Shown: piece by piece, positions 1-6,932 of the stretch
Layout: every line of letters starts with the position of its first letter
How positions within the stretch are numbered: position 1 is the stretch's first letter
Assembly: GCA_002839205.1 (NCBI GenBank)
Contig: PGXP01000002.1
Location: 1 to 19,319 of the forward strand
DNA length: 19,319 nt
Reading direction: 5' to 3'
From: Spirochaetae bacterium HGW-Spirochaetae-9
Lineage (GTDB): Bacteria > Spirochaetota > Spirochaetia > Treponematales > Rectinemataceae
The notes under the pieces: generated by a model
Database searches by the model: none
What the model saw: only the letters and a program-made list of their open reading frames with translations
What the model was told of the DNA's origin: nothing
Program-made: the position numbers and the translations under genes

Positions 1-2166
1 CTTCTCGCTGGCATACTAGCCGTCTTCCCCACGTTTTTTCCCCGCCTTACCTACCTCCTTGTCTCTTCGGTGCTTCCCTTTCTCGTGGCCGCCGGTTTTG
101 CCCGCATCTCAAGTGAACCAGGGGCTTTTTTTGAGAACCACCCCTTATTCGCCGCTGTCGGACTCTCTTCCCTCTACGCTGGTTTGGGATTTCTCTTCGC
201 CGCCGCGCTGGCAGCCGTCGTCTTCGGGTTCATCAAGCTTACGGCCTGGATGAAGGCGACAGGGCGCCTGGTCGATGCCAAGGCAGTGAAGGTGAAATCC
301 AAAGGAAAGCGTTCAAAACTGGTGGCATTGAAGGCATGGGTTCAGCAATGGCTGAAGGACAGGAAGGAAAAACGCAGCCAGGCAGAGATACGCCTGCGGA
401 CCGCCGAATCTATAGCCGCAAAACCTTTCGATCTAGACCTGCCTGAATTGCCGCCGCTGAGCCGACTTAGGTCTGGCAGGACGCAAACCCCGATTACCGA
501 GAGCCCTGACGCCACATTGACCATCGAACAATCGGCTGCCGCGACTACCCTCGACGCCGACGGCGTGGCTATCGAATTCGTTTCGGTGCCGCCCCAGGCT
601 GTAACCGGCACAGGCTCCCCCGCCGACGAGGCCGAGAAGAAAGCCCTTGTCCAGCGCATCCTTGAGCGGAAGAAGAAAACCTATACGGTGCCTGTCGATG
701 GCATTCTCAACACCTATCCCGACGGCCAGTACTGGGTGATCGACGACAAGACGAGGCGCAACGCCGAGGTTCTGCGCGAAACCCTCGCTGAATTCAACAT
801 TGAGGCCGAGGTGACGGGCATCCGAAAAGGTCCCGTCATCACGATGTATGAAATCCTTCCCGCCCATGGCGTAAAGATTTCGAAGATCACCAACCTTTCG
901 GACAACATCGCCCTCAGGCTGGCCGCCTCCAGCGTGCGCATCGTGGCGCCCATCCCCGGCAAGCACGCCGTAGGCATCGAGGTTCCCAACGAAAAACGCG
1001 CCATCGTCTCCCTGCGGGAGATCATCGAGCACGAGGCCTTCAGGACGGCGAAGATGGAGATTCCCTATGCCCTGGGCAAGGATATCTCAGGCGAAGTGCA
1101 GTTCAGCGATCTCACCCAGATGCCCCACCTCCTCATCGCAGGCGCCACGGGTTCGGGCAAGTCGGTCTGCGTCAACGCCATCATCCTGTCAATCCTGTAC
1201 AGGCGGACACCCGAGGAAGTGAAGCTCATCCTCATCGACCCCAAGATCGTCGAACTCAAGCTCTACAATGGCATACCCCACCTCCTCACGCCCGTCGTCA
1301 CCGATTCGAAGCGGGCTTTCCAGGCCCTACAGTACTGCATCTGCGAAATGGAGCGGCGTTATTCGATTCTGGACAAGGCGGGCGTGCGCGACATTAAAAC
1401 CTTCAACAAGCGCGTGAAGGAGCGCAACCTCGCCCAGGAAAAACTGCCCTATATCGTCGTCATCGTCGACGAGTTTGCCGACCTCATGGCCACCACAGGC
1501 AAAGAGCTGGAAGCTACACTGGCCCGGCTTGCCGCAATGTCCCGCGCCGTGGGCATCCACCTCGTCCTCGCCACGCAGCGCCCCTCAATCGATGTCATCA
1601 CGGGTCTCATCAAGGCCAACATCCCTTCGCGCATCGCTTTTATGGTGGCGAGCAAGTTCGACAGCCGTATCATCATCGACATGGTGGGCGCCGAAAAACT
1701 CCTCGGTCGCGGCGACATGCTCTATTCGGGTGCACAGGATCCATTCCCCGTGCGCATGCAAGGCGCCTTCGTTTCGGAAGAAGAAGTCGAGCGATGCGTC
1801 GCTCACGTGAAGACGTTGGGCGAGCCTGAATATATCGACGACGAGATTTTCTACGATGAAGACGAGGAAAATGCAGAACCGGGTCTTTTCGACGATGGGG
1901 AAGGGGATCCTCTCTTCGAGAAAGCCCTGGAGATCGTCCTCCAGCAGGGCAAGGCCAGCGCTTCCTTCATCCAGAGGAGGCTGAAAATCGGCTACAACCG
2001 CTCCGCCCGCCTCGTCGAACTCATGGAAGAGCGAGGCATCGTCGGCCCATCCCAGGGATCGAAGCCGCGGGACATCCTGCGGAATCCCGAATTCTCAAGT
2101 AGTCACCCGGATGCTGGCAAGGCCCCTATCGAGAGGCGCCTGGAAGTGAAGGGCGACGATGAGTAG
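1..2166 (+). CDS. ftsK: DNA translocase FtsK/SpoIIIE, 5'-truncated by window edge
   Basis: ATP-driven, septum-associated DNA pump that clears and aligns chromosome termini at division. The frame is open to base 1 with no convincing start, so about 721 codons are visible and the first membrane segments lie outside. Counting codons from base 1, the first ~100 hold hydrophobic membrane segments, followed by a charged Lys/Arg/Glu linker. From about codon 240 the alpha/beta motor begins. Walker A GATGSGKS is at codons 381-388 (nt 1141-1164), and the Walker B region VVIVDEFADLM is near nt 1456-1490. After an acidic stretch (nt ~1840-1910), a winged-helix gamma domain (EKALEIVLQQGKASASFIQR onward) recognises the polar KOPS-type sequences in known FtsKs. 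The gamma domain is complete and the gene ends TAG. Family assignment is very secure. FtsK and SpoIIIE cannot be told apart from sequence alone. The next plus-strand gene has its own promoter. Confidence 0.97.
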   Translation, partial: LLAGILAVFPTFFPRLTYLLVSSVLPFLVAAGFARISSEPGAFFENHPLFAAVGLSSLYAGLGFLFAAALAAVVFGFIKLTAWMKATGRLVDAKAVKVKSKGKRSKLVALKAWVQQWLKDRKEKRSQAEIRLRTAESIAAKPFDLDLPELPPLSRLRSGRTQTPITESPDATLTIEQSAAATTLDADGVAIEFVSVPPQAVTGTGSPADEAEKKALVQRILERKKKTYTVPVDGILNTYPDGQYWVIDDKTRRNAEVLRETLAEFNIEAEVTGIRKGPVITMYEILPAHGVKISKITNLSDNIALRLAASSVRIVAPIPGKHAVGIEVPNEKRAIVSLREIIEHEAFRTAKMEIPYALGKDISGEVQFSDLTQMPHLLIAGATGSGKSVCVNAIILSILYRRTPEEVKLILIDPKIVELKLYNGIPHLLTPVVTDSKRAFQALQYCICEMERRYSILDKAGVRDIKTFNKRVKERNLAQEKLPYIVVIVDEFADLMATTGKELEATLARLAAMSRAVGIHLVLATQRPSIDVITGLIKANIPSRIAFMVASKFDSRIIIDMVGAEKLLGRGDMLYSGAQDPFPVRMQGAFVSEEEVERCVAHVKTLGEPEYIDDEIFYDEDEENAEPGLFDDGEGDPLFEKALEIVLQQGKASASFIQRRLKIGYNRSARLVELMEERGIVGPSQGSKPRDILRNPEFSSSHPDAGKAPIERRLEVKGDDE

Positions 2167-2175
2167 GGCTCTATC

Positions 2176-2295
2176 TTAAGGTTCTCGCCTTGGCACTAAC
2201 GTCGGGTTCTCGCCCAGGCTTCTATCTTGCCCCATTCTTCCAGCGATTTCAGCCGTCGTTCCCTTCTTGGAATAATAGCGGATAAGATATTTCAT
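2176..2295 (-). pseudogene. Flavodoxin N-terminal remnant (about 39 codons)
   Basis: A short minus-strand frame starts ATG at 2295-2293, preceded by a strong Shine-Dalgarno (AGGGAGG, about 6 nt upstream). It reads MKYLIRYYSKKGTTAEIAG, which closely matches the start of flavodoxins: first beta strand, then the FMN phosphate loop (usual form YYSKTGTT or YYSRTGNT). After about 21 residues the similarity ends and the frame stops at TAA (2178-2176). A whole flavodoxin needs about 140-170 residues, so this is a decayed or truncated gene start, or less likely a real 39-residue peptide. The break lies beside a 10-bp direct repeat, GGTTCTCGCC (near 2180 and 2205), which may relate to the deletion. It sits in the 272-bp gap between ftsK and the diguanylate cyclase gene. 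Confidence 0.5.
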
Positions 2296-2402
2296 GCGAA
2301 TCCTCCCTCTGTTCCTGCGAAGGGTCAGCAGAATTGTACTTCCCCGGCCGGGGGAATGGTATTGGCACACGGTTTATCCAGCTCAATTTTCACTGTTCTT
2401 TC

Positions 2403-2431
2403 TTGACCTCGAGCGATACTGCGGCTACTGT
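2403..2431 (+). promoter_or_regulatory. Sigma70-type promoter for the diguanylate cyclase gene
   Basis: TTGACC (2403-2408), 17-bp spacer, TACTGT (2426-2431). The chosen ATG at 2439 begins 7 nt after the -10 box, where transcription would start. No Shine-Dalgarno precedes it. The message therefore looks leaderless. This is a prediction from box matches only. Confidence 0.45.
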
Positions 2432-2438
2432 CTCTCCC

Positions 2439-3923
2439 ATGGCATACGCAGTGGCTCTCTTCTTCTCGGCTCTCATCGCGGCGGCCGTGGCGGCCCTCGC
2501 GTGGAAAAGGCGCGGGACGTTAGGCGCGGGCGGACTCTTCGTGGTCATGGCGTCGATTGTAGTCTGGACAGGCACCTACAGCATCCGATGGCTGATGTCA
2601 AACGACACGGCCGCTACCTTCTGGCTCGACGCGACCTACCTCGGCGTCGTCGCGGCACCCTCGGCCATGTTCTGTCTCGCCTATCAGTTCGTAAACGGGA
2701 CGAAAGCGCTTTCCTTGAAAAAAATCCTTCTACTGGCCCCAATGCCATGCGCTACCCTCATCCTCATCTGGACCGACAAGTATCACGGGTTCTTCTATGG
2801 CGGAGCGAGGACGACGACCGCGATCCTCACCGGAGGTCCTTGGTTTTTCGTCAATGCCGCCTATCTGTACATTCTGAATCTGGCCACTCTGGTCATCCTC
2901 GCGAGGACGGCCGTCAAGGCAAAGGGCCTCTACGCCCGGCAGATACTGATACTCATTTTCGCCCTCGTCCTTCCCTGGACCGGCAATATCCTGAGCATCG
3001 CAGGCCTGAGCCCGCTTCCCGGCTTGGATCTGACGCCTTTCCTGTTCACGTTGAGCGGCATTGTGTTGGCATACGGCTTATTCAAGTACAAGTTGATGGA
3101 CATCATCCCCATCGCGCGCGATTTCCTCGTCGAGCACATGTCCGAGGGATTCGTCGTCGTCGACGACAGGAATAGGCTCGTCGACATCAACCCCTCCGCG
3201 TGTTCGATACTCGGAATCGGGCGGAAAGATATCGGGACGATCTTTCCCGGCGACAATGCTCGCTTGAGGGACAAAGCCGCCCAATTCTCCGACAACCTTG
3301 AAGCCAGCTTCGAACTGGATATGGGCGATCGATGGTACGGCGTGCAGGTATCCAGCTTCGACGAGGAGCGGAGGAATCTTCACGGACGCGTTTATATTCT
3401 CAGGGACATGACACAGCAGAAGAGGATCAACGAGGAACTTCGCTACCGCGGCACTCACGATATTCTCACCGGCCTGTTTAACCGCCAGCGCTATGAAATG
3501 GAGTTCGCGAGGCTCGAAAAGAGTAGGTCGGCCTTGTCCCTGGTTATGGCCGACCTCGATGGCTTGAAAGCGCTCAACGATACGCTGGGGCACGGCGAGG
3601 GGGACAATGTGATCCGGGCCGCGGCCGCGCTGCTTGCGGAAACGGTAGGAGGGGCAGGGCTTTTGGCTCGGGCTGGCGGAGACGAATTCCTCGTGATTCT
3701 CGAGGGCGCGGGAGAAATGGAGACCAGGGAAGTCGTCGAAAAGATACGCGACAGAATCGCGAGATTCAACGGAAAACGCGAAGGCGCGCCGGAAACCGCC
3801 GGATGGCATTCCTTGAGCCTTTCGCTCGGAGCCGCGACGCGCCTTCCCGGCGAGCCGCTCGAGATGACGCTCAAGCGCGCCGACGACGCCATGTATGGCG
3901 AAAAGAACTCGAAGAAGGACTGA
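2439..3923 (+). CDS. Membrane diguanylate cyclase: 7TM sensor - PAS - GGDEF
   Basis: Predicted to make cyclic di-GMP from two GTP in response to a membrane or cytoplasmic signal. 494 residues from ATG 2439. An in-frame TTG at 2334 would add 35 non-hydrophobic residues upstream of the first membrane segment and is not favoured. Residues 1-220 are seven hydrophobic helices of the 'histidine kinase N-terminal 7TM' type, with the typical ATYLGVVAAPSAMFCLAYQF and LIWTDKYHGFFY stretches. A PAS domain follows (about 225-330, starting DFLVEHMSEGFVVVDD). The GGDEF domain contains MADLDGLKALNDTLGHGEGD and an intact active-site GGDEF at residues 413-417. The RxxD inhibitory site normally five residues upstream is absent (GGAG there), so this enzyme should lack the classical product-inhibition site. 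No EAL domain. It is transcribed alone and converges on the TRAP operon. The input signal is unknown. Confidence 0.9.
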   Translation: MAYAVALFFSALIAAAVAALAWKRRGTLGAGGLFVVMASIVVWTGTYSIRWLMSNDTAATFWLDATYLGVVAAPSAMFCLAYQFVNGTKALSLKKILLLAPMPCATLILIWTDKYHGFFYGGARTTTAILTGGPWFFVNAAYLYILNLATLVILARTAVKAKGLYARQILILIFALVLPWTGNILSIAGLSPLPGLDLTPFLFTLSGIVLAYGLFKYKLMDIIPIARDFLVEHMSEGFVVVDDRNRLVDINPSACSILGIGRKDIGTIFPGDNARLRDKAAQFSDNLEASFELDMGDRWYGVQVSSFDEERRNLHGRVYILRDMTQQKRINEELRYRGTHDILTGLFNRQRYEMEFARLEKSRSALSLVMADLDGLKALNDTLGHGEGDNVIRAAAALLAETVGGAGLLARAGGDEFLVILEGAGEMETREVVEKIRDRIARFNGKREGAPETAGWHSLSLSLGAATRLPGEPLEMTLKRADDAMYGEKNSKKD

Positions 3924-3940
3924 CATCCTCCTTCGAGTTC
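3905..3940 (-). terminator. Hairpin terminator between convergent units
   Basis: Arms GAACTCGAAGAAGGA (3905-3919) and TCCTCCTTCGAGTTC (3926-3940) pair with a single mismatch around a 6-nt loop. Read on the minus strand, the stem is followed by TTTT, so it works best as the terminator of the dctQ-dctM-dapA' transcript. It overlaps the 3' end of the diguanylate cyclase gene and may also shape that gene's mRNA end. Confidence 0.7.
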
Positions 3941-3946
3941 GCGCCG

Positions 3947-4075
3947 CTAGAGATCGAGGGCCAGTTTCGCCCGCATCGCGTCGTTGGCCTTGAAGTCCAC
4001 GCGGTTATCCGCGGTGAAGGGCGTTATCATCGTAGGCCAGCATCCGCGATACTCTTTCTTGCTTGTCAAAGCCAT
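3947..4075 (-). pseudogene. DapA-family (DHDPS/NAL) lyase, N-terminal fragment only
   Basis: ATG at 4075-4073 has a good Shine-Dalgarno (AGGAAGG). The frame reads MALTSKKEYRGCWPTMITPF and then about 22 more residues before TAG at 3949-3947. RGxWPTMITPF followed by a VDF segment is the characteristic start of dihydrodipicolinate synthase/N-acetylneuraminate lyase family proteins, which are normally about 290-310 residues. Everything after the first helix is missing: no catalytic Tyr, no Schiff-base Lys. It begins 23 nt after dctM on the same strand, so it was the third gene of the TRAP operon. Members of this lyase family often sit beside TRAP or other carboxylate importers. The coding start and signals are intact but the product cannot be functional. 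A large deletion is the simplest explanation, and the operon terminator lies directly after the stop. Confidence 0.75.
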
Positions 4076-4098
4076 AAATTCCTTCCTGTCGGATTCGA

Positions 4099-5391
4099 CT
4101 ATTTCAGCAGACCTGCCGCTCGGGGAAGGAAGAGCACGGTGTCCGGAATGTAGGTGATGACAAGCAACACGACGATCATCACCACGAGAGGCCATAGAAT
4201 TTCCCTGATGATCGCCTTCAGCGATGTACCTGAGAGGGATGATGTGATGAACAGCAGGATCCCGAAGGGCGGCGTCAAAAGGCCTATCATCATGTTGAAT
4301 GTCACCACGAGGCCGAAATGGACCATATCGATGCCCAGCGCACGCGCCACAGGGAAGAGAATGGGCACGAAAATAAGCTGGATTGTCGAAGTGTCGATGA
4401 ACATGCCAAGGATGAGAATCCCGATATTCACGAGGAAGAGGAAAAAGTACTTGTTGGATGATATTCCCATGAACCAGGCAGCCAAACTTGTGGGTATACC
4501 CTCTCTCGCAACGATGTAGGACAGGATTGCGGCCGTGCCGATGATGATGGTTGCTGAGCCTGTATCCTGAATGGATCGTTTCACAACATTCCATAATTCT
4601 TTGGCAGAGAGTGATTTGTAGGCGAAGATAGAAATGAGAATGGCATAGAGTCCAGCGATGGCTCCCGCTTCGGCAGGCGACAGCATGCCGGTAAAAATGC
4701 CGGTGAGTAATATCACCGGCGTGAGCAGAGAAGGAATAGCCTGTATCGTCAGCGCCACAAGAGCCCTCAGCCTGAATTTTGCGCTGCGTGGATAGTTTCG
4801 TGCCCTCGACACGATGGCGACATAGACCATGAGGGCTATTGTCAAAAAGATAGCGGGTATCATTCCTCCCATGAAAAGGGCTCCCACCGACGTGCCCGAA
4901 AGCATGGCGTAGATGACGAGGGGGATGGAGGGCGGAAATACCGGACCCAAAGTAGCGGAGGCTGCGGTGATGGAGCAGGAAAAGGCATCATCGAAGCCAT
5001 TCGACTTCATCGCGGCCATCTCGATCTTGCCGAGACCTTCGGCATCGGCAATGGCCGATCCCGTCATGCCAGAAAAAATGAGCGATCCCAGTATGTTCAC
5101 CTGCCCAAGAGCTCCGCGAATTCTGCCGCACAAAGCGTTGGAAAAGGTGAAGATCACATCGGTCACCTTTCCGGAATTCATCACGTTGTCGGTGAACATG
5201 AAAAGCGGCACGGCGATAATGATCGTATTGATATTGTAGGTGTTGACGACCAGGTTTATTACCAGGCTGAGATCCTCGCCCTCGATGAGAAGATAGCTTG
5301 CCGCAGAAGCTATCATCCCGAAGGCGATGGGCATCCTGAGCAGGAAAATGAGGATGAAAAGTATCAATGCCACAAGCAGGGCAATGCTCAT
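4099..5391 (-). CDS. dctM: TRAP transporter large membrane subunit (DctM), system 1
   Basis: 430-residue inner-membrane protein forming the substrate translocation channel of a TRAP importer, which uses a sodium or proton gradient and a periplasmic binding protein. About 12 hydrophobic segments are visible. Family landmarks include LRMPIAFGM near the N-terminus, AVPLFMFTDNVMNSG, LIFSGMTGSAIADAEGLG, SITAASATLGPVFPPSIPLV and, near the end, FNMMIGLLTPPFGILLF. ATG 5391 overlaps the dctQ stop by four bases (ATGA), so the two are translationally coupled. Length is normal (~425-440). No dctP binding-protein gene exists on either side in this unit: upstream is the divergent iclR gene, downstream is a truncated dapA-like gene. 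It must use a binding protein encoded elsewhere, or the operon is decaying. Substrate unknown. Confidence 0.95.
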   Translation of the reverse strand: MSIALLVALILFILIFLLRMPIAFGMIASAASYLLIEGEDLSLVINLVVNTYNINTIIIAVPLFMFTDNVMNSGKVTDVIFTFSNALCGRIRGALGQVNILGSLIFSGMTGSAIADAEGLGKIEMAAMKSNGFDDAFSCSITAASATLGPVFPPSIPLVIYAMLSGTSVGALFMGGMIPAIFLTIALMVYVAIVSRARNYPRSAKFRLRALVALTIQAIPSLLTPVILLTGIFTGMLSPAEAGAIAGLYAILISIFAYKSLSAKELWNVVKRSIQDTGSATIIIGTAAILSYIVAREGIPTSLAAWFMGISSNKYFFLFLVNIGILILGMFIDTSTIQLIFVPILFPVARALGIDMVHFGLVVTFNMMIGLLTPPFGILLFITSSLSGTSLKAIIREILWPLVVMIVVLLVITYIPDTVLFLPRAAGLLK

Positions 5392-5906
5392 TTACAATAT
5401 TCCCTGTGCACATGGTCGTCGCTGTCGGCGAGATTGCCGCGCAGGACTTTGCAATCTTCAATTATCTCGACAATCGTGTACCCGATAACGGATAAAACCA
5501 GGTAGACGAAGGGAAGGAAGAGGTAGCTGTAGTTGATCCCCAAGGCAGCCGTTTTCAAGCGATGGAGGGAAAAGGAATATTTAAGCGATGGAACGATGAG
5601 AATGAGGAAGGCAGCTGCGATGATAACATTGCCGGCAAGGCGGCTCCAGGCGGCAGGTCGGGGCTTGAGCTTGTTGTAGATCAGCGTGAAAATGACATGC
5701 CTGCGCGAGCGCATCGCGTAACAGGCTCCGAGGAGAACGGTCCAGACAAAGCAGAGGGCTATAAGATCCTTGGTCCAGAAGAGTGTCGTTTCGAGAACGA
5801 AGCGGCTGAAAACCTGAAGGATGAAGGCGAGGAACATGGTGGAGAAGGCGAGGGAAGGGATATAGATTTCAAAAGTATCCCTCACAACACCAAAAATTCT
5901 TCTCAC
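5388..5906 (-). CDS. dctQ: TRAP transporter small membrane subunit (DctQ), system 1
   Basis: 172-residue protein with four predicted membrane helices, the scaffold subunit that pairs with DctM. The segment FVLETTLFWTKDLIALCFVW followed by LLGACYAMRSRRHVIFTLIY matches the conserved core of DctQ proteins (R/N-x-F-x-W-T/S-E-E, then GA-x-A-x-x-R-x-x-H). The start is GTG at 5906, chosen because GGAGGGG lies about 4 nt upstream. It is the first gene of the minus-strand unit, and its promoter (5954-5982) lies back to back with that of iclR. This divergent arrangement makes control by the IclR protein plausible, though no operator copy like those at 6871 and 10528 is seen here. Confidence 0.93.
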   Translation of the reverse strand: MRRIFGVVRDTFEIYIPSLAFSTMFLAFILQVFSRFVLETTLFWTKDLIALCFVWTVLLGACYAMRSRRHVIFTLIYNKLKPRPAAWSRLAGNVIIAAAFLILIVPSLKYSFSLHRLKTAALGINYSYLFLPFVYLVLSVIGYTIVEIIEDCKVLRGNLADSDDHVHREYCK

Positions 5907-5953
5907 TGAACCCCTCCTCGCATTTCATGTCTCATATCATCCGACAAGGGTTG

Positions 5954-5982
5954 AGCCTAGCATCCCTTCCCTTGGCTGTCAA
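5954..5982 (-). promoter_or_regulatory. Sigma70-type promoter of dctQM (system 1)
   Basis: On the minus strand, a perfect TTGACA (5982-5977), 17-bp spacer and TAGGCT (5959-5954) precede dctQ with a leader of about 40 nt and a strong ribosome-binding site. It is divergent from the iclR promoter, with only 11 bp between the two -35 boxes. Confidence 0.55.
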
Positions 5983-5993
5983 TTTTTACCGAC

Positions 5994-6022
5994 TTTACAG
6001 AGCCGCGGTTGGGCTTTAGTAT
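5994..6022 (+). promoter_or_regulatory. Sigma70-type promoter of iclR
   Basis: TTTACA (5994-5999), 17-bp spacer, TAGTAT (6017-6022). The ATG at 6030 falls 7 nt after the -10 box and no Shine-Dalgarno is present, so the transcript would be leaderless or nearly so. The spacing is identical to that of the promoter at 2403-2431. Confidence 0.5.
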
Positions 6023-6030
6023 ACAGCCCA
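6010..6030 (+). promoter_or_regulatory. Dyad over the iclR -10 box, candidate autoregulatory operator
   Basis: TGGGCT and AGCCCA form inverted ends of a 21-bp dyad (6010-6015 and 6025-6030) with inner TA/TA symmetry. The dyad covers the -10 hexamer and the start codon. IclR-family regulators commonly repress their own genes by binding such a position. It does not resemble the sites at 6871 and 10528, so the binding factor is uncertain. Confidence 0.35.
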
Positions 6031-6824
6031 TGGCTTCCACATCCGAAAAATCGACACCCAGACCTTCAGGATTCATCCAATCGGTCGATCGTGCCCTCAC
6101 TATTCTCGAATTCTTCTCCAAAGAACGACCTGAGTCCGGCGTTTCCGATATGGCCCGGGAACTTCACCTTAACAAGAGCACGGCCTTCGGTCTGCTCTGT
6201 ACTTTGGAACGCCGCGGTTATGTCGAACAGAACCCCGAGAATGGCAAATACAGGCTGGGGCTCAGGACTCTCGATCTTGGCAACGTCAAGCTGGCCGGCT
6301 TCGATGTTGCGCGTGTAGCCCACCCCCTGTTGCGTTCAATCGTTGAGCAGCTGGGCGAAACAGCCCATCTTGCTATCTATGAGCGTGGCGAAGTCATCTA
6401 TATTGACAAGGTTGAATCGGACAACACCCTACGCATTGCCTCCTTTATCGGCAAGCGAAATCCTGCCTACTGCACCGGAGTAGGGAAATGCCTGCTGGCC
6501 TTCCAGACCGAAGAGGAAATCGACAGGGTCATTGGGGCTGGGCTCGTAGCCCGTACGCCTCAGACGATTACCGACCGGGTCAGGTTCATGGCTGAGCTGG
6601 CGGCGATACGGGAGAAGGGCAGGGCTGGTGATAACGAGGAATTTTCGCTCGGCCTTATCTGCTCGGCGGCACCTGTGCGCGACAGCAAGGGCAAGGTCTG
6701 TGCTGCCATCAGTGTTTCTGCACCCACGATCCGCGCTACGCCCAAACGACTCGCAATCATCGATAAAACGATCGCGGAAGCTGCCGCCTCCATCTCTCGA
6801 GCTCTCGGATATAAATCCAACTGA
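6030..6824 (+). CDS. IclR-family transcriptional regulator
   Basis: 264 residues from ATG 6030 (a TTG at 6009 would overlap the promoter). An N-terminal winged helix-turn-helix follows residue 20: RALTILEFF, then GVSDMARELHLNKSTAFGLL as the recognition helix region and NGKYRLGLRTLDLG as the wing. The remainder is the GAF-like effector domain, with the family landmarks LGETAHLAIYERGEVIYIDK, YCTGVGKCLLAF (usually HCTAVGKALLA), NEEFSLGLICSAAPVRD and AAISVSAPT. IclR proteins dimerise or tetramerise and respond to small aromatic or carboxylic acids. The gene lies between a divergent TRAP operon and the meta-cleavage operon, so it is the natural candidate to control the latter and the second TRAP system through their shared sites. 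Whether it activates or represses cannot be read from sequence. Confidence 0.93.
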   Translation: MASTSEKSTPRPSGFIQSVDRALTILEFFSKERPESGVSDMARELHLNKSTAFGLLCTLERRGYVEQNPENGKYRLGLRTLDLGNVKLAGFDVARVAHPLLRSIVEQLGETAHLAIYERGEVIYIDKVESDNTLRIASFIGKRNPAYCTGVGKCLLAFQTEEEIDRVIGAGLVARTPQTITDRVRFMAELAAIREKGRAGDNEEFSLGLICSAAPVRDSKGKVCAAISVSAPTIRATPKRLAIIDKTIAEAAASISRALGYKSN

Positions 6825-6840
6825 TAGAGTAAATTCCTTC

Positions 6841-6869
6841 TTGACAGATTTAAGGGGCATGGCTATTAT
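6841..6869 (+). promoter_or_regulatory. Sigma70-type promoter of the meta-cleavage operon
   Basis: TTGACA (6841-6846), 17-bp spacer, TATTAT (6864-6869): a near-consensus promoter. Predicted start of transcription near 6876. AGGAGGG (6918-6924) is the ribosome-binding site for the ATG at 6933. Confidence 0.7.
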
Positions 6870-6870
6870 G

Positions 6871-6905
6871 TCTATATATAAGAACAGCGTGCTGTAATGT
6901 AGCAC
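6871..6905 (+). promoter_or_regulatory. Two-part operator in the 5' leader of the meta-cleavage operon
   Basis: TCTATATATAAGA (6871-6883) is followed by the partial palindrome GTGCTGTAATGTAGCAC (6889-6905). The block AGAAC-N3-GTGCT-N2-A-N-TGTAGCACA recurs upstream of dctP at the same place relative to the promoter (10528-10562). Lying just downstream of the predicted transcription start, it would suit a repressor that blocks elongation or promoter escape. The regulator may be the IclR protein encoded immediately upstream. Confidence 0.6.
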
Positions 6906-6932
6906 AAATTCCTGATTAGGAGGGATACGAGC

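Noticed and set aside
2342..2353. Palindrome CCCCGGCCGGGG
   Set aside because: Short, GC-only and isolated; no T-run for a terminator and no second copy in the window.
2334..2438. Extended N-terminus of the diguanylate cyclase from TTG 2334
   Set aside because: The extra 35 residues are not hydrophobic, have no ribosome-binding site, and lie across a good promoter; ATG 2439 starts directly at the first membrane helix.
2294..3175. Long plus-strand reading frame overlapping the diguanylate cyclase gene
   Set aside because: Product is Arg/His-rich and low in hydrophobic structure, as expected for an out-of-frame read of a GC-rich gene; the overlapping frame has clear domains.
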